Assembly (NCBI GenBank): GCA_950022655.1
Contig: OX465583.1
Location: 36,545,360-36,609,359, forward strand
DNA from: Alentia gelatinosa
Lineage: Eukaryota > Annelida > Polychaeta > Phyllodocida > Polynoidae
DNA length: 64,000 nucleotides
Direction of reading: 5' to 3'
A program made the position numbers and the translations under genes. This document shows positions 49,401 through 61,800 of this stretch, one piece after another (positions within the stretch are counted from its first letter, which is position 1; each line of letters starts with the position of its first letter). Under the pieces are notes generated by a model, which searched no databases, was not told where the DNA came from, and saw nothing but the letters and a program-made list of their open reading frames with translations.

Positions 49401-51265
49401 GTCTCAATTATGCTTTTTTAGAATCCAAGAAATAGTCCTATAAGCTGCTCCACAATACTACCATATACTGATATCATAATCCCTCACTGGAATAGCATTC
49501 AAGAGCAATTAATTTACCTCTATGAAAAAGCATTTAGTTCACAGGGACGTTTTTCAATGTAAGATTTTTCAAGAAAAATCACATTGAAACCCTCCAACCC
49601 TTTGTCATTGGTAGATAATGTAATATCGGTATGTGTCTTGCTAAACATTGCTGATGAGAGTATTCTGAATTTGTTATACAGGACAAGATGCACATGATTC
49701 CTCTACAGGGCAAGCCCTGCAATATGCTGTGTAGGGAACCCTACCAGTGAGGAGAGACTGGTCGAGTCATCGTACAGGCTTGCCACCTGGTGGAGACGGT
49801 GTGAAACAAATGCTTCCTCAACAGGAATGGTTTGCTATCCATCCATTATAGGCAAACTTTAAAGTGATCAGAGATTGGTACGCTCAAAATATAGCAGGAA
49901 CAAATCAGTTTGGTTCCTTTTGCTTCTTTTATCTATCTTTCATAAATATCATGGATATATTTAGCGACTTCGTAGAGTCCGAGTTAAGGGGAGAATATTG
50001 AAAAAAAAAAGAAATTATGGGCTGCCTATTGCTGGTTTCCAACACATGACACTCGCATTGCCAGAGAAACACCCTGCCCACTACTCCACAAAGTCAGATG
50101 CTCTAATAGGGTCAAATACTTAGGCTGTTGCTGGGTGGAGGGAATCAGCGGAGTTTTGAAAGTGGGGCGACCAGCAAAAGTTGAGATCTCATTGGTTTCT
50201 CACGAGAAAAGTAGATAAGAAAACTACACAACTAGACATTGATTTCGGCATGGCTCGAAATAAATCATAAGAGAAAAGATATTTCTGCCAATAGATCTAC
50301 AAAAAAGAAGAACAGATTCTAATATTTTCCTCCACGAGATTCTCACTCTGGTGGCCCCTCACTCTCCAAGCCTAAGTCTGGTTCACTCTGTCCTTATGTG
50401 CGGGCAGAAGTCCAAGCAGATACTACCAGAATCGTAGTTTTTTAGATATAGTAGGTAATAAGTATCATGGATATATTTGACATGCATATTTTCACTTATC
50501 TCTAGAAGACCCTCTCCCCCAGTTTATTTACGATTCATGGCATTTTCCTTGGTGAAGTTCAGGTCAAATATGATAATTATGTATAATTGATCATGTTTGT
50601 ATCATTTTAAAACAATGGCCTCACTTGAACATAGAGCCCTATGAAGTCCATGACAAAAGTCTCAATTATGCTTTTTTAGAATCCAAGAAATAGTCCTATA
50701 AGCTGCTCCACAATACTACCATATACTGATATCATAATCCCTCACTGGAATAGCATTCAAGAGCAATTAATTTACCTCTATGAAAAAGCATTTAGTTTAC
50801 AGGGACCTTTTTCAATGTAGGATTTTTCAAGGAAAATCACATTGAAACCCTCCAACCCTTTGTCATTGGTAGATAATGTAATATCGGTATGCGTCTTGCT
50901 AAACATTGCTGATGAGAGTATTCTGAATTTGTTTTACAGGACAAGATGCACATGATTCCTCTACAGGGCAAGCCCTGCAACATGCTGTGTAGGGAACCCT
51001 ACCAGTGAGGAGAGACTGGTCGAGTCATGGTACAGGCTTGCCACCTGGTGGAGACGGTGTGAAACAAATGCTTCCTCAACAGGAATGGATTGCTATCCAT
51101 CCATTATAGGCAAACTTTAAAGTGATCAGAGATTGGTACGCTCAAAATATAGCAGGAACAAATCAGTTTGGTTCCTTTTGCTTCTTTTATCTATCTTTCA
51201 TAAATATCATGGATATATTTAGCGACTTCGTAGAGTCAGAGTTAAGGGGAGAATATTGAAAATAA
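46236..51265 (+). repeat. Dimeric higher-order repeat, 2515 bp x 2
   Basis: Two nearly identical dimers, 46236-48750 and 48751-51265. Unit one of each has TACGTAGGCTG (46344, 48859). Unit two has the A-run continuing into AAGAAATTATGG instead of ATGAAATT (near 47490, 50005) and TTTACAGGGACCTTTTTC (near 48282, 50797). Confidence 0.85.
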
Positions 51266-54200
51266 ATGAAATTATGGGCTGCCTATTGCTGGTTTCCAAC
51301 ACATGACACTCGCATTGCCAGAGAAACACCCTGCCCACTACTCCACAAAGTCAGATGCTCTAATAGGGTCAAATACTTAGGCTGTTGCTGGGTGGAGGGA
51401 ATCAGCGGAGTTTTGAAAGTGGGGCGACCAGCAAAAGTTGAGATCTCATTGGTTTCTCACGAGAAAAGTAGATAAGAAAACTACACAACTAGACATTGAT
51501 TTCGGCATGGCTCGAAATAAATCATAAGAGAAAAGATATTTCTGCCAATAGATCTACAAAAAAGAAGAACAGATTCTAATATTTTCCTCCACGAGATTCT
51601 CACTCTGGTGGCCCCTCACTCTCCAAGCCTAAGTCTGGTTCACTCTGTCCTTATGTGCGGGCAGAAGTCCAAGCAGATACTACCAGAATCGTAGTTTTTT
51701 AGATATAGTAGGTAATAAGTATCATGGATATATTTGACATGCATATTTTCACTTATCTCTAGAAGACCCTCTCCCCCAGTTTATTTACGATTCATGGCAT
51801 TTTCCTTGGTGAAGTTCAGGTCAAATATGATAATTATGTATAATTGATCATGTTTGTATCATTTTAAAACAATGGCCTCACTTGAACATAGAGCCCTATG
51901 AAGTCCATGACAAAAGTCTCAATTATGCTTTTTTAGAATCCAAGAAATAGTCCTATAAGCTGCTCCACAATACTACCATATACTGATATCATAATCCCTC
52001 ACTGGAATAGCATTCAAGAGCAATTAATTTACCTCTATGAAAAAGCATTTAGTTCACAGGGACCTTTTTCAATGTAGGATTTTTCAAGGAAAATCACATT
52101 GAAACCCTCCAACCCTTTGTCATTGGTAGATAATGTAATATCGGTATGCGTCTTGCTAAACATTGCTGATGAGAGTATTCTGAATTTGTTTTACAGGACA
52201 AGATGCACATGATTCCTCTACAGGGCAAGCCCTGCAACATGCTGTGTAGGGAACCCTACCAGTGAGGAGAGACTGGTCGAGTCATCGTACAGGCTTGCCA
52301 CCTGGTGGAGACGGTGTGAAACAAATGCTTCCTCAACAGGAATGGTTTGCTATCCATCCATTATAGGCAAACTTTAAAGTGATCAGAGATTGGTATGCTC
52401 AAAATATAGCAGGAACAAATCAGTTTGGTTCCTTTTGCTTCTTTTATCTATCTTTCATAAATATCATGGATATATTTAGCGACTTCGTCGAGACCGAGGT
52501 AAGGGGAGAATATTGAAAAAAAAATGAAATTATGGGCTGCCTATTGCTGGTTTCCAACACATGACACTCGCATTGCCAGAGAAACACCCTGCCCACTACT
52601 CCACAAAGTCAGATGCTCTAATAGGGTCAAATACTTAGGCTGTTGCTGGGTGGAGGGAATCAGCGGAGTTTTGGAAGTGGGGTGACAAGCAAAAGTTGAG
52701 ATCTCATTGGCTTCTCACGAGAAAAGTAGATAAGAAAACTACACAACTAGACATTGATTTCGGCATGGCTCGAAATAAATCATAAGAGAAAAGATATTTC
52801 TGCCAATAGATCTACAAAAAAGAAGAACAGATTCTAATATTTTCCTCCACGAGATTCTCACTCTGGTGGCCCCTCACTCTCCAAGCCTAAGTCTGGTTCA
52901 CTCTGTCCTTATGTGCGGGCAGAAGTCCAAGCAGATACTACCAGAATCGTAGTTTTTTAGATATAGTAGGTAATAAGTATCATGGATATATTTGACATGC
53001 ATATTTTCACTTATCTCTAGAAGACCCTCTCCCCCAGTTTATTTACGATTTATGGCATTTTCCTTGGTGAAGTTCAGGTCAAATATGATAATTATGTATA
53101 ATTGATCATGTTTGTATCATTTTAAAACAATGGCCTCACTTGAACATAGAACCCTATGAAGTCCATGACAAAAGTCTCAATTATGCTTTTTTAGAATCCA
53201 AGAAATAGTCCTATAAGCTGCTCCACAATACTACCATATACTGGTATCATAATCCCTCACTGGAATAGCATTCAAGAGCAATTAATTTACCCCTATGAAA
53301 AAGCATTTAGTTCACAGGGACGTTTTTCAATGTAGGATTTTTCAAGAAAAATCACATTGAAACCCTCCAACCCTTTGTCATTGGTAGATAATGTAATATC
53401 GGTATGTGTCTTGCTAAATATTGCTGATGAGAGTATTCTGAATTTGTTATACAGGACAAGATGCACATGATTCCTCTACAGGGCAAGCCCTGCAACATGC
53501 TGTGTAGGGAACCCTACCAGTGAGGAGAGACTGGTCGAGTCATCGTACAGGCTTGCCACCTGGTGGAGACGGTGTGAAACAAATGCTTCCTCAACAGGAA
53601 TGGTTTGCTATCCATCCATTATAGGCAAACTTTAAAGTGATCAGAGATTGGTACGCTCAAAATATAGCAGGAACAAATCAGTTTGGTTCCTTTCGCTTCT
53701 TTTATCTATCTTTCATAAATATCATGGATATATTTAGCGACTTCGTAGAGTCCGAGTTAAGGGGAGAATATTGAAAAAAAAATGAAATTATGGGCTGCCT
53801 ATTGCTGGTTTCCAACACATGACACTCGCATTGCCAGAGAAACACCCTGCCCACTACTCCACAAAGTCAGATGCTCTAATAGGGTCAAATACTTAGGCTG
53901 TTGCTGGGTGGAGGGAATCAGCGGAGTTTTGAAAGTGGGGCGACCAGCAAAAGTTGAGATCTCATTGGTTTCTCACGAGAAAAGTAGATAAGAAAACTAC
54001 ACAACTAGACATTGATTTCGGCATGGCTCGAAATAAATCATAAGAGAAAAGATATTTCTGCCAATAGATCTACAAAAAAGAAGAACAGATTCTAATATTT
54101 TCCTCCACGAGATTCTCACTCTGGTGGCCCCTCACTCTCCAAGCCTAAGTCTGGTTCACTCTGTCCTTATGTGCGGGCAGAAGTCCAAGCAGATACTACC

Positions 54201-57200
54201 AGAATCGTAGTTTTTTAGATATAGTAGGTAATAAGTATCATGGATATATTTGACATGCATATTTTCACTTATCTCTAGAAGACCCTCTCCCCCAGTTTAT
54301 TTACGATTCATGGCATTTTCCTTGGTGAAGTTCAGGTCAAATATGATAATTATGTATAATTGATCATGTTTGTATCATTTTAAAACAATGGCCTCACTTG
54401 AACATAGAGCCGTATGAAGTCCATGACAAAAGTCTCAATTATGCTTTTTTAGAATCCAAGAAATAGTCCTATAAGCTGCTCCACAATACTACCATATACT
54501 GATATCATAATCCCTCACTGGAATAGCATTCAAGAGCAATTAATTTAACTCTATGAAAAAGCATTTAGTTTACAGGGACCTTTTTCAATGTAGGATTTTT
54601 CAAGGAAAATCACATTGAAACCCTCCAACCCTTTGTCATTGGTAGATAATGTAATATCGGTATGCGTCTTGCTAAACATTGCTGATGAGAGTATTCTGAA
54701 TTTGTTTTACAGGACAAGATGCACATGATTCCTCTACAGGGCAAGCCCTGCAACATGCTGTGTAGGGAACCCTACCAGTGAGGAGAGACTGGTCGAGTCA
54801 TGGTACAGGCTTGCCACCTGGTGGAGACGGTGTGAAACAAATGCTTCCTCAACAGGAATGGTTTGCTATCCATCCATTATAGGCAAACTTTAAAGTGATC
54901 AGAGATTGGTACGCTCAAAATATAGCAGGAACAAATCAGTTTGGTTCCTTTTGCTTCTTTTATCTATCTTTCATAAATATCATGGATATATTTAGCGACT
55001 TCGTAGAGTCCGAGTTAAGGGGAGAATATTGAAAATAAATGAAATTATGGGCTGCCTATTGCTGGTTTCCAACACATGACACTCGCATTGCCAGAGAAAC
55101 ACCCTGCCCACTACTCCACAAAGTCAGATGCTCTAATAGGGTCAAATACTTAGGCTGTTGCTGGGTGGAGGGAATCAGCGGAGTTTTGAAAGTGGGGCGA
55201 CCAGCAAAAGTTGAGATCTCATTGGTTTCTCACGAGAAAAGTAGATAAGAAAACTACACAACTAGACATTGATTTCGGCATGGCTCGAAATAAATCATAA
55301 GAGAAAAGATATTTCTGCCAATAGATCTACAAAAAAGAAGAACAGATTCTAATATTTTCCTCCACGAGATTCTCACTCTGGTGGCCCCTCACTCTCTAAG
55401 CCTAAGTCTGGTTCACTCTGTCCTTATGTGCGGGCAGAAGTCCAAGCAGATACTACCAGAATCGTAGTTTTTTAGATATAGTAGGTAATAAGTATCATGG
55501 ATATATTTGACATGCATATTTTCACTTATCTCTAGAAGACCCTCTCCCCCAGTTTATTTACGATTCATGGCATTTTCCTTGGTGAAGTTCAGGTCAAATA
55601 TGATAATTATGTATAATTGATCATGTTTGTATCATTTTAAAACAATGGCCTCACTTGAACATAGAGCCCTATGAAGTCCATGACAAAAGTCTCAATTATG
55701 CTTTTTTAGAATCCAAGAAATAGTCCTATAAGCTGCTCCACAATACTACCATATACTGATATCATAATCCCTCACTGGAATAGCATTCAAGAGCAATTAA
55801 TTTACCTCTATGAAAAAGCATTTAGTTCACAGGGACCTTTTTCAATGTAGGATTTTTCAAGGAAAATCACATTGAAACCCTCCAACCCTTTGTCATTGGT
55901 AGATAATGTAATATCGGTATGCGTCTTGCTAAACATTGCTGATGAGAGTATTCTGAATTTGTTTTACAGGACAAGATGCACATGATTCCTCTACAGGGCA
56001 AGCCCTGCAACATGCTGTGTAGGGAACCCTACCAGTGAGGAGAGACTGGTCGAGTCATGGTACAGGCTTGCCACCTGGTGGAGACGGTGTGAAACAAATG
56101 CTTCCTCAACAGGAATGGTTTGCTATCCATCCATTATAGGCAAACTTTAAAGTGATCAGAGATTGGTATGCTCAAAATATAGCAGGAACAAATCAGTTTG
56201 GTTACTTTTGCTTCTTTTATCTATCTTTCATAAATATCATGGATATATTTAGCGACTTCGTCGAGACCGAGTTAAGGGGAGAATATTGAAAAAAAAATGA
56301 AATTATGGGCTGCCTATTGCTGGTTTCCAACACATGACACTCGCATTGCCAGAGAAACACCCTGCCCACTACTCCACAAAGTCAGATGCTCTAATAGGGT
56401 CAAATACTTAGGCTGTTGCTGGGTGGAGGGAATCAGCGGAGTTTTGGAAGTGGGGTGACAAGCAAAAGTTGAGATCTCATTGGCTTCTCACGAGAAAAGT
56501 AGATAAGAAAACTACACAACTAGACATTGATTTCGGCATGGCTCGAAATAAATCATAAGAGAAAAGATATTTCTGCCAATAGATCTACAAAAAAGAAGAA
56601 CAGATTCTAATATTTTCCTCCACGAGATTCTCACTCTGGTGGCCCCTCACTCTCCAAGCCTAAGTCTGGTTCACTCTGTCCTTATGTGCGGGCAGAAGTC
56701 CAAGCAGATACTACCAGAATCGTAGTTTTTTAGATATAGTAGGTAATAAGTATCATGGATATATTTGACATGCATATTTTCACTTATCTCTAGAAGACCC
56801 TCTCCCCCAGTTTATTTACGATTTATGGCATTTTCCTTGGTGAAGTTCAGGTCAAATATGATAATTATGTATAATTGATCATGTTTGTATCATTTTAAAA
56901 CAATGGCCTCACTTGAACATAGAACCCTATGAAGTCCATGACAAAAGTCTCAATTATGCTTTTTTAGAATCCAAGAAATAGTCCTATAAGCTGCTCCACA
57001 ATACTACCATATACTGGTATCATAATCCCTCACTGGAATAGCATTCAAGAGCAATTAATTTACCCCTATGAAAAAGCATTTAGTTCACAGGGACGTTTTT
57101 CAATGTAGGATTTTTCAAGAAAAATCACATTGAAACCCTCCAACCCTTTGTCATTGGTAGATAATGTAATATCGGTATGTGTCTTGCTAAATATTGCTGA

Positions 57201-58808
57201 TGAGAGTATTCTGAATTTGTTATACAGGACAAGATGCACATGATTCCTCTACAGGGCAAGCCCTGCAACATGCTGTGTAGGGAACCCTACCAGTGAGGAG
57301 AGACTGGTCGAGTCATCGTACAGGCTTGCCACCTGGTGGAGACGGTGTGAAACAAATGCTTCCTCAACAGGAATGGTTTGCTATCCATCCATTATAGGCA
57401 AACTTTAAAGTGATCAGAGATTGGTACGCTCAAAATATAGCAGGAACAAATCAGTTTGGGTCCTTTTGCTTCTTTTATCTATCTTTCATAAATATCATGG
57501 ATATATTTAGCGACTTCGTCGAGTCCGAGGTAAGGGGAGAATATTGAAAAAAAATGAAAGGCTGCCTATTGCTGGGTTCGAACACCCGACACTCGCATTG
57601 CCAGAGAAACACCCTGCCCACTACTCCACAAAGTCAGATGCTCTAATAGGGTCAAATACTTAGGCTGTTGCTGGGTGGAGGGAATCAGCGGAGTTTTGGA
57701 AGTGGGGTGACAAGCGAAAGTTGAGATCTCATTAGTTTCTCACGAGAAAAGTAGATAAGAAAACTACACAACTAGACATTGATTTCGGCATGGCTCGAAA
57801 TAAATCATAAGAGAAAAGATATTTCTGCCAATAGATCTACAAAAAAGAAGAACAGATTCTAATATTTTCCTCCACGAGATTCTCACTCTGGTGGCCCCTC
57901 ACTCTCCAAGCCTAAGTCTGGTTCACTCTGTCCTTATGTGCGGGCAGAAGTCCAAGCAGATACTACCAGAATCGTAGTTTTTTAGATATAGTAGGTAATA
58001 AGTATCATGGATATATTTGACATGCATATTTTCACTTATCTCTAGAAGACCCTCTCCCCCAGTTTATTTACGATTTATGGCATTTTCCTTGGTGAAGTTC
58101 AGGTCAAATATGATAATTATGTATAATTGATCATGTTTGTATCATTTTAAAACAATGGCCTCACTTGAACATAGAGCCCTATGAAGTCCATGACAAAAGT
58201 CTCAATTATGCTTTTTTAGAATCCAAGAAATAGTCCTATAAGCTGCTCCACAATACTACCATATACTGGTATCATAATCCCTCACTGGAATAGCATTCAA
58301 GAGCAATTAATTTACCCCTATGAAAAAGCATTTAGTTCACAGGGACGTTTTTCAATGTAGGATTTTTCAAGAAAAATCACATTGAAACCCTCCAACCCTT
58401 TGTCATTGGTAGATAATGTAATATCGGTATGCGTCTTGCTAAACATTGCTGATGAGAGTATTCTGAATTTGTTATACAGGACAAGATGCACATGATTCCT
58501 CTACAGGGCAAGCCCTGCAACATGCTGGGTGAGGGAAACCCTACCAGTGAGGAGAGACTGGTCGAGTCATGGTACAGGCTTGCCACCTGGTGGAGACGGT
58601 GTGAAACAAATGCTTCCTCAACAGGAATGGTTTGCTATCCATCCATTATAGGCAAACTTTAAAGTGATCAGAGATTGGTACGCTCAAAATATAGCAGGAA
58701 CAAATCAGTTTGGTTCCTTTTGCTTCTTTTATCTATCTTTCATAAATATCATGGGTATATTTAGCGACTTCGTAGAGTCCGAGTTAAGGGGAGAATATTG
58801 AAAAAAAA
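51266..58808 (+). repeat. Trimeric higher-order repeat, about 3773 bp x 2
   Basis: Markers repeat at a three-unit offset: GAAAATAAATGAAATT (near 51257 and 55031), GGAAGTGGGGTGACAAGC (near 52673 and 56446) and CATAGAACCCTATG (near 53144 and 56917). The third unit differs between the two copies (53782 versus 57554), so exchange or conversion followed the duplication. Confidence 0.8.
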
Positions 58809-61800
58809 ATGAAATTATGGGCTGCCTATTGCTGGGTTCGAACACCCGACACTCGCATTGCCAGGGAAACACCCTGCCAACTACTCCTAAAAATCAGATG
58901 CTCTAATAGGGTCAAATACTTAGGCTGTTGCTGGGTGGAGGGAATCAGCGGAGTTTTGAAAGTGGGGCGACCAGCGAAAGTTGAGATCTCATTGGTTTCT
59001 CACGAGAAAAGTAGATAAGTAAACTACACAACTAGATATTGATTTCGGCATGGCTCGAAATAAATCATAAGAGAAAAGATATTTCTGCCAATAGATCTAC
59101 AAAAAAGAAGAACAGATTCTAATATTTTCCTCCACGAGATTCTCACTCTGGTGGCCCCTCACTCTCCAAGCCTAAGTCTGGTTCACTCTGTCCTTATGTG
59201 ATGGCAGAAGTCCAAGCAGATACTACCAGAATCGTAGTTTTTTAGATATAGTAGGTAATAAGTATCATGGATATATTTGAAATGCATATTTTCACTTATC
59301 TCTAGAAGACCCTCTCCCCTAGTTTATTTACGATTTATGGCATTTTCCTTGGTGAAGTTCAGGTCAAATATGATAATTATGTATAATTGATCATGTTTGT
59401 ATCATTTTAAAACAATGGCCTCACTTGAACATAGAGCCCTATGAAGTCCATGACAAAAGTCTCAATTATGCTTTTTTAGAATCCAAGAAATAGTCCTATA
59501 AGCTGCTCCACAATACTACCATATACTGTTATCATAATCCCTCGATTGAATAGCATTCAAGAACAATTAATTTACCTCTATGGAAAAGCATTTAGTTCAC
59601 AGGGACGTTTTTCAATGTAGGATTTTTCAAGAAAAATCACATTGAAACCCTCCAACCCTTTGTCATTGGTAGATAATGTAATATCGGTATGCGTCTTGCT
59701 AAACATTGCTGATGAGAGTATTCTGAATTTGTTATACAGGACTTGTAAGATGCACATGATTCCTCTACAGGGCAAGCCCTGCAACATGCTGTGTAGGGAA
59801 CCCTACCAGTGAGGAGAGACTGGTCGAGTCATGGTACAGGCTTGCCACCTGGTGGAGACGGTGTGAAACAAATGCTTCGTCAACAGGAATGGTTTGCTAT
59901 CCATCCATTATAGGCAAACTTTAAAGTGATCAGAGATTGGTACGCTCAAAATATAGCAGGAACAAATCAGTTTGGTTCCTTTTGCTTCTTTTATCTATCT
60001 TTCATAATTATCATGGATATATTTAGCGACTTCGTCGAGACCGAGGTAAGGGGAGAATATTGAAAAAAAATGAAATTATGGGCTGCCTATTGCTGGTTTC
60101 GAACACATGACACTCGCATTGCCAGAGAAACACCCTGCCCACTACTCCACAAAGTCAGATGCTCTAATAGGGTCAAATACTTAGGCTGTTGCTGGGTGGA
60201 GGGAATCAGCGGAGTTTTGAAAGTGGGGTGACCAGCAAAAGTTGAGATCTCATTGGTTTCTCACGAGAAAAGTAGATAAGAAAACTACACTACTAAACAT
60301 TGATTTCGGCATGGCTCGAAATAAATCATAAGAGAAAAGATATTTCTGCCAATAGATCTACAAAAAAGAAGAACAGATTCTAATATTTTCCTCCACGAGA
60401 TTCTCACTCTGGTGGCCCCTCACTCTCCAAGCCTAAGTCTGGTTCACTCTGTCCTTATGTGCGGGCAGAAGTCCAAGCAGATACTACCAGAATCGTAGTT
60501 TTTTAGATATAGTAGGTAATAAGTATCATGGATATATTTGACATGCATATTTTCACTTATCTCTAGAAGACCCTCTCCCCCAGTTTATTTACGATTTATG
60601 GCATTTTCCTTGGTGAAGTTCAGGTCAAATATGATAATTATGTATAATTGATCATGTTTGTATCATTTTAAAACAATGGCCTCACTTGAACATAGAGCCC
60701 TATGAAGTCCATGACAAAAGTCTCAATTATGCTTTTTTAGAATCCAAGAAATAGTCCTATAAGCTGCTCCACAATACTACCATATACTGATATCATAATC
60801 CCTCACTGGAATAGCATTCAAGAGCAATTAATTTACCTCTATGAAAAAGCATTTAGTTCACAGGGACGTTTTTCAATGTAAGATTTTTCAAGAAAAATCA
60901 CATTGAAACCCTCCAACCCTTTGTCATTGGTAGATAATGTAATATCGGTATGTGTCTTGCTAAACATTGCTGATGAGAGTATTCTGAATTTGTTTTACAG
61001 GACAAGATGCACATGATTCCTCTACAGGGCAAGCCCTGCAACATGCTGTGTAGGGAACCCTACCAGTGAGGAGAGACTGGTCGAGTCATGGTACAGGCTT
61101 GCCACCTGGTGGAGACGGTGTGAAACAAATGCTTCCTCAACAGGAATGGTTTGCTATCCATCCATTATAGGCAAACTTTAAAGTGATCAGAGATTGGTAC
61201 GCTCAAAATATAGCAGGAACAAATCAGTTTGGTTCCTTTTGCTTCTTTTATCTATCTTTCATAAATATCATGGATATATTTAGCGACTTCGTAGAGTCCG
61301 AGTTAAGGGGAGAATATTGAAAAAAAAATGAAATTATGGGCTGCCTATTGCTGGTTTCCAACACATGACACTCGCATTGCCAGAGAAACACCCTGCCCAC
61401 TACTCCACAAAGTCAGATGCTCTAATAGGGTCAAATACTTAGGCTGTTGCTTGGTGGAGGAAATCAGCGGAGTTTTGAAAGTGGGGCGACCAGCGAAAGT
61501 TGAGATCTCATTGGTTTCTCACGAGAAAAGTAGATAAGTAAACTACACAACTAGACATTGATTTCGGCATGGCTCGAAATAAATCATAAGAGAAAAGATA
61601 TTTCTGCCAATAGATCTACAAAAAAGAAGAACAGATTCTAATATTTTCCTCCACGAGATTCTCACTCTCGTGGCCCCTCACTCTCCAAGCCTAAGTATGG
61701 TTCACTCTGTCCTTATGTGTGGGCAGAAGTCCAAGCAGATACTACCAGAATCGTAGTTTTTTAGATATAGTAGGTAATAAGTATCATGGATATATTTGAC

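Noticed and set aside
23178..59787. 69-residue minus-strand open frames at 23178, 29461, 44487, 58377 and 59578
   Set aside because: Each exists only in units with a small indel that happens to remove a stop. The other units lack the frame.
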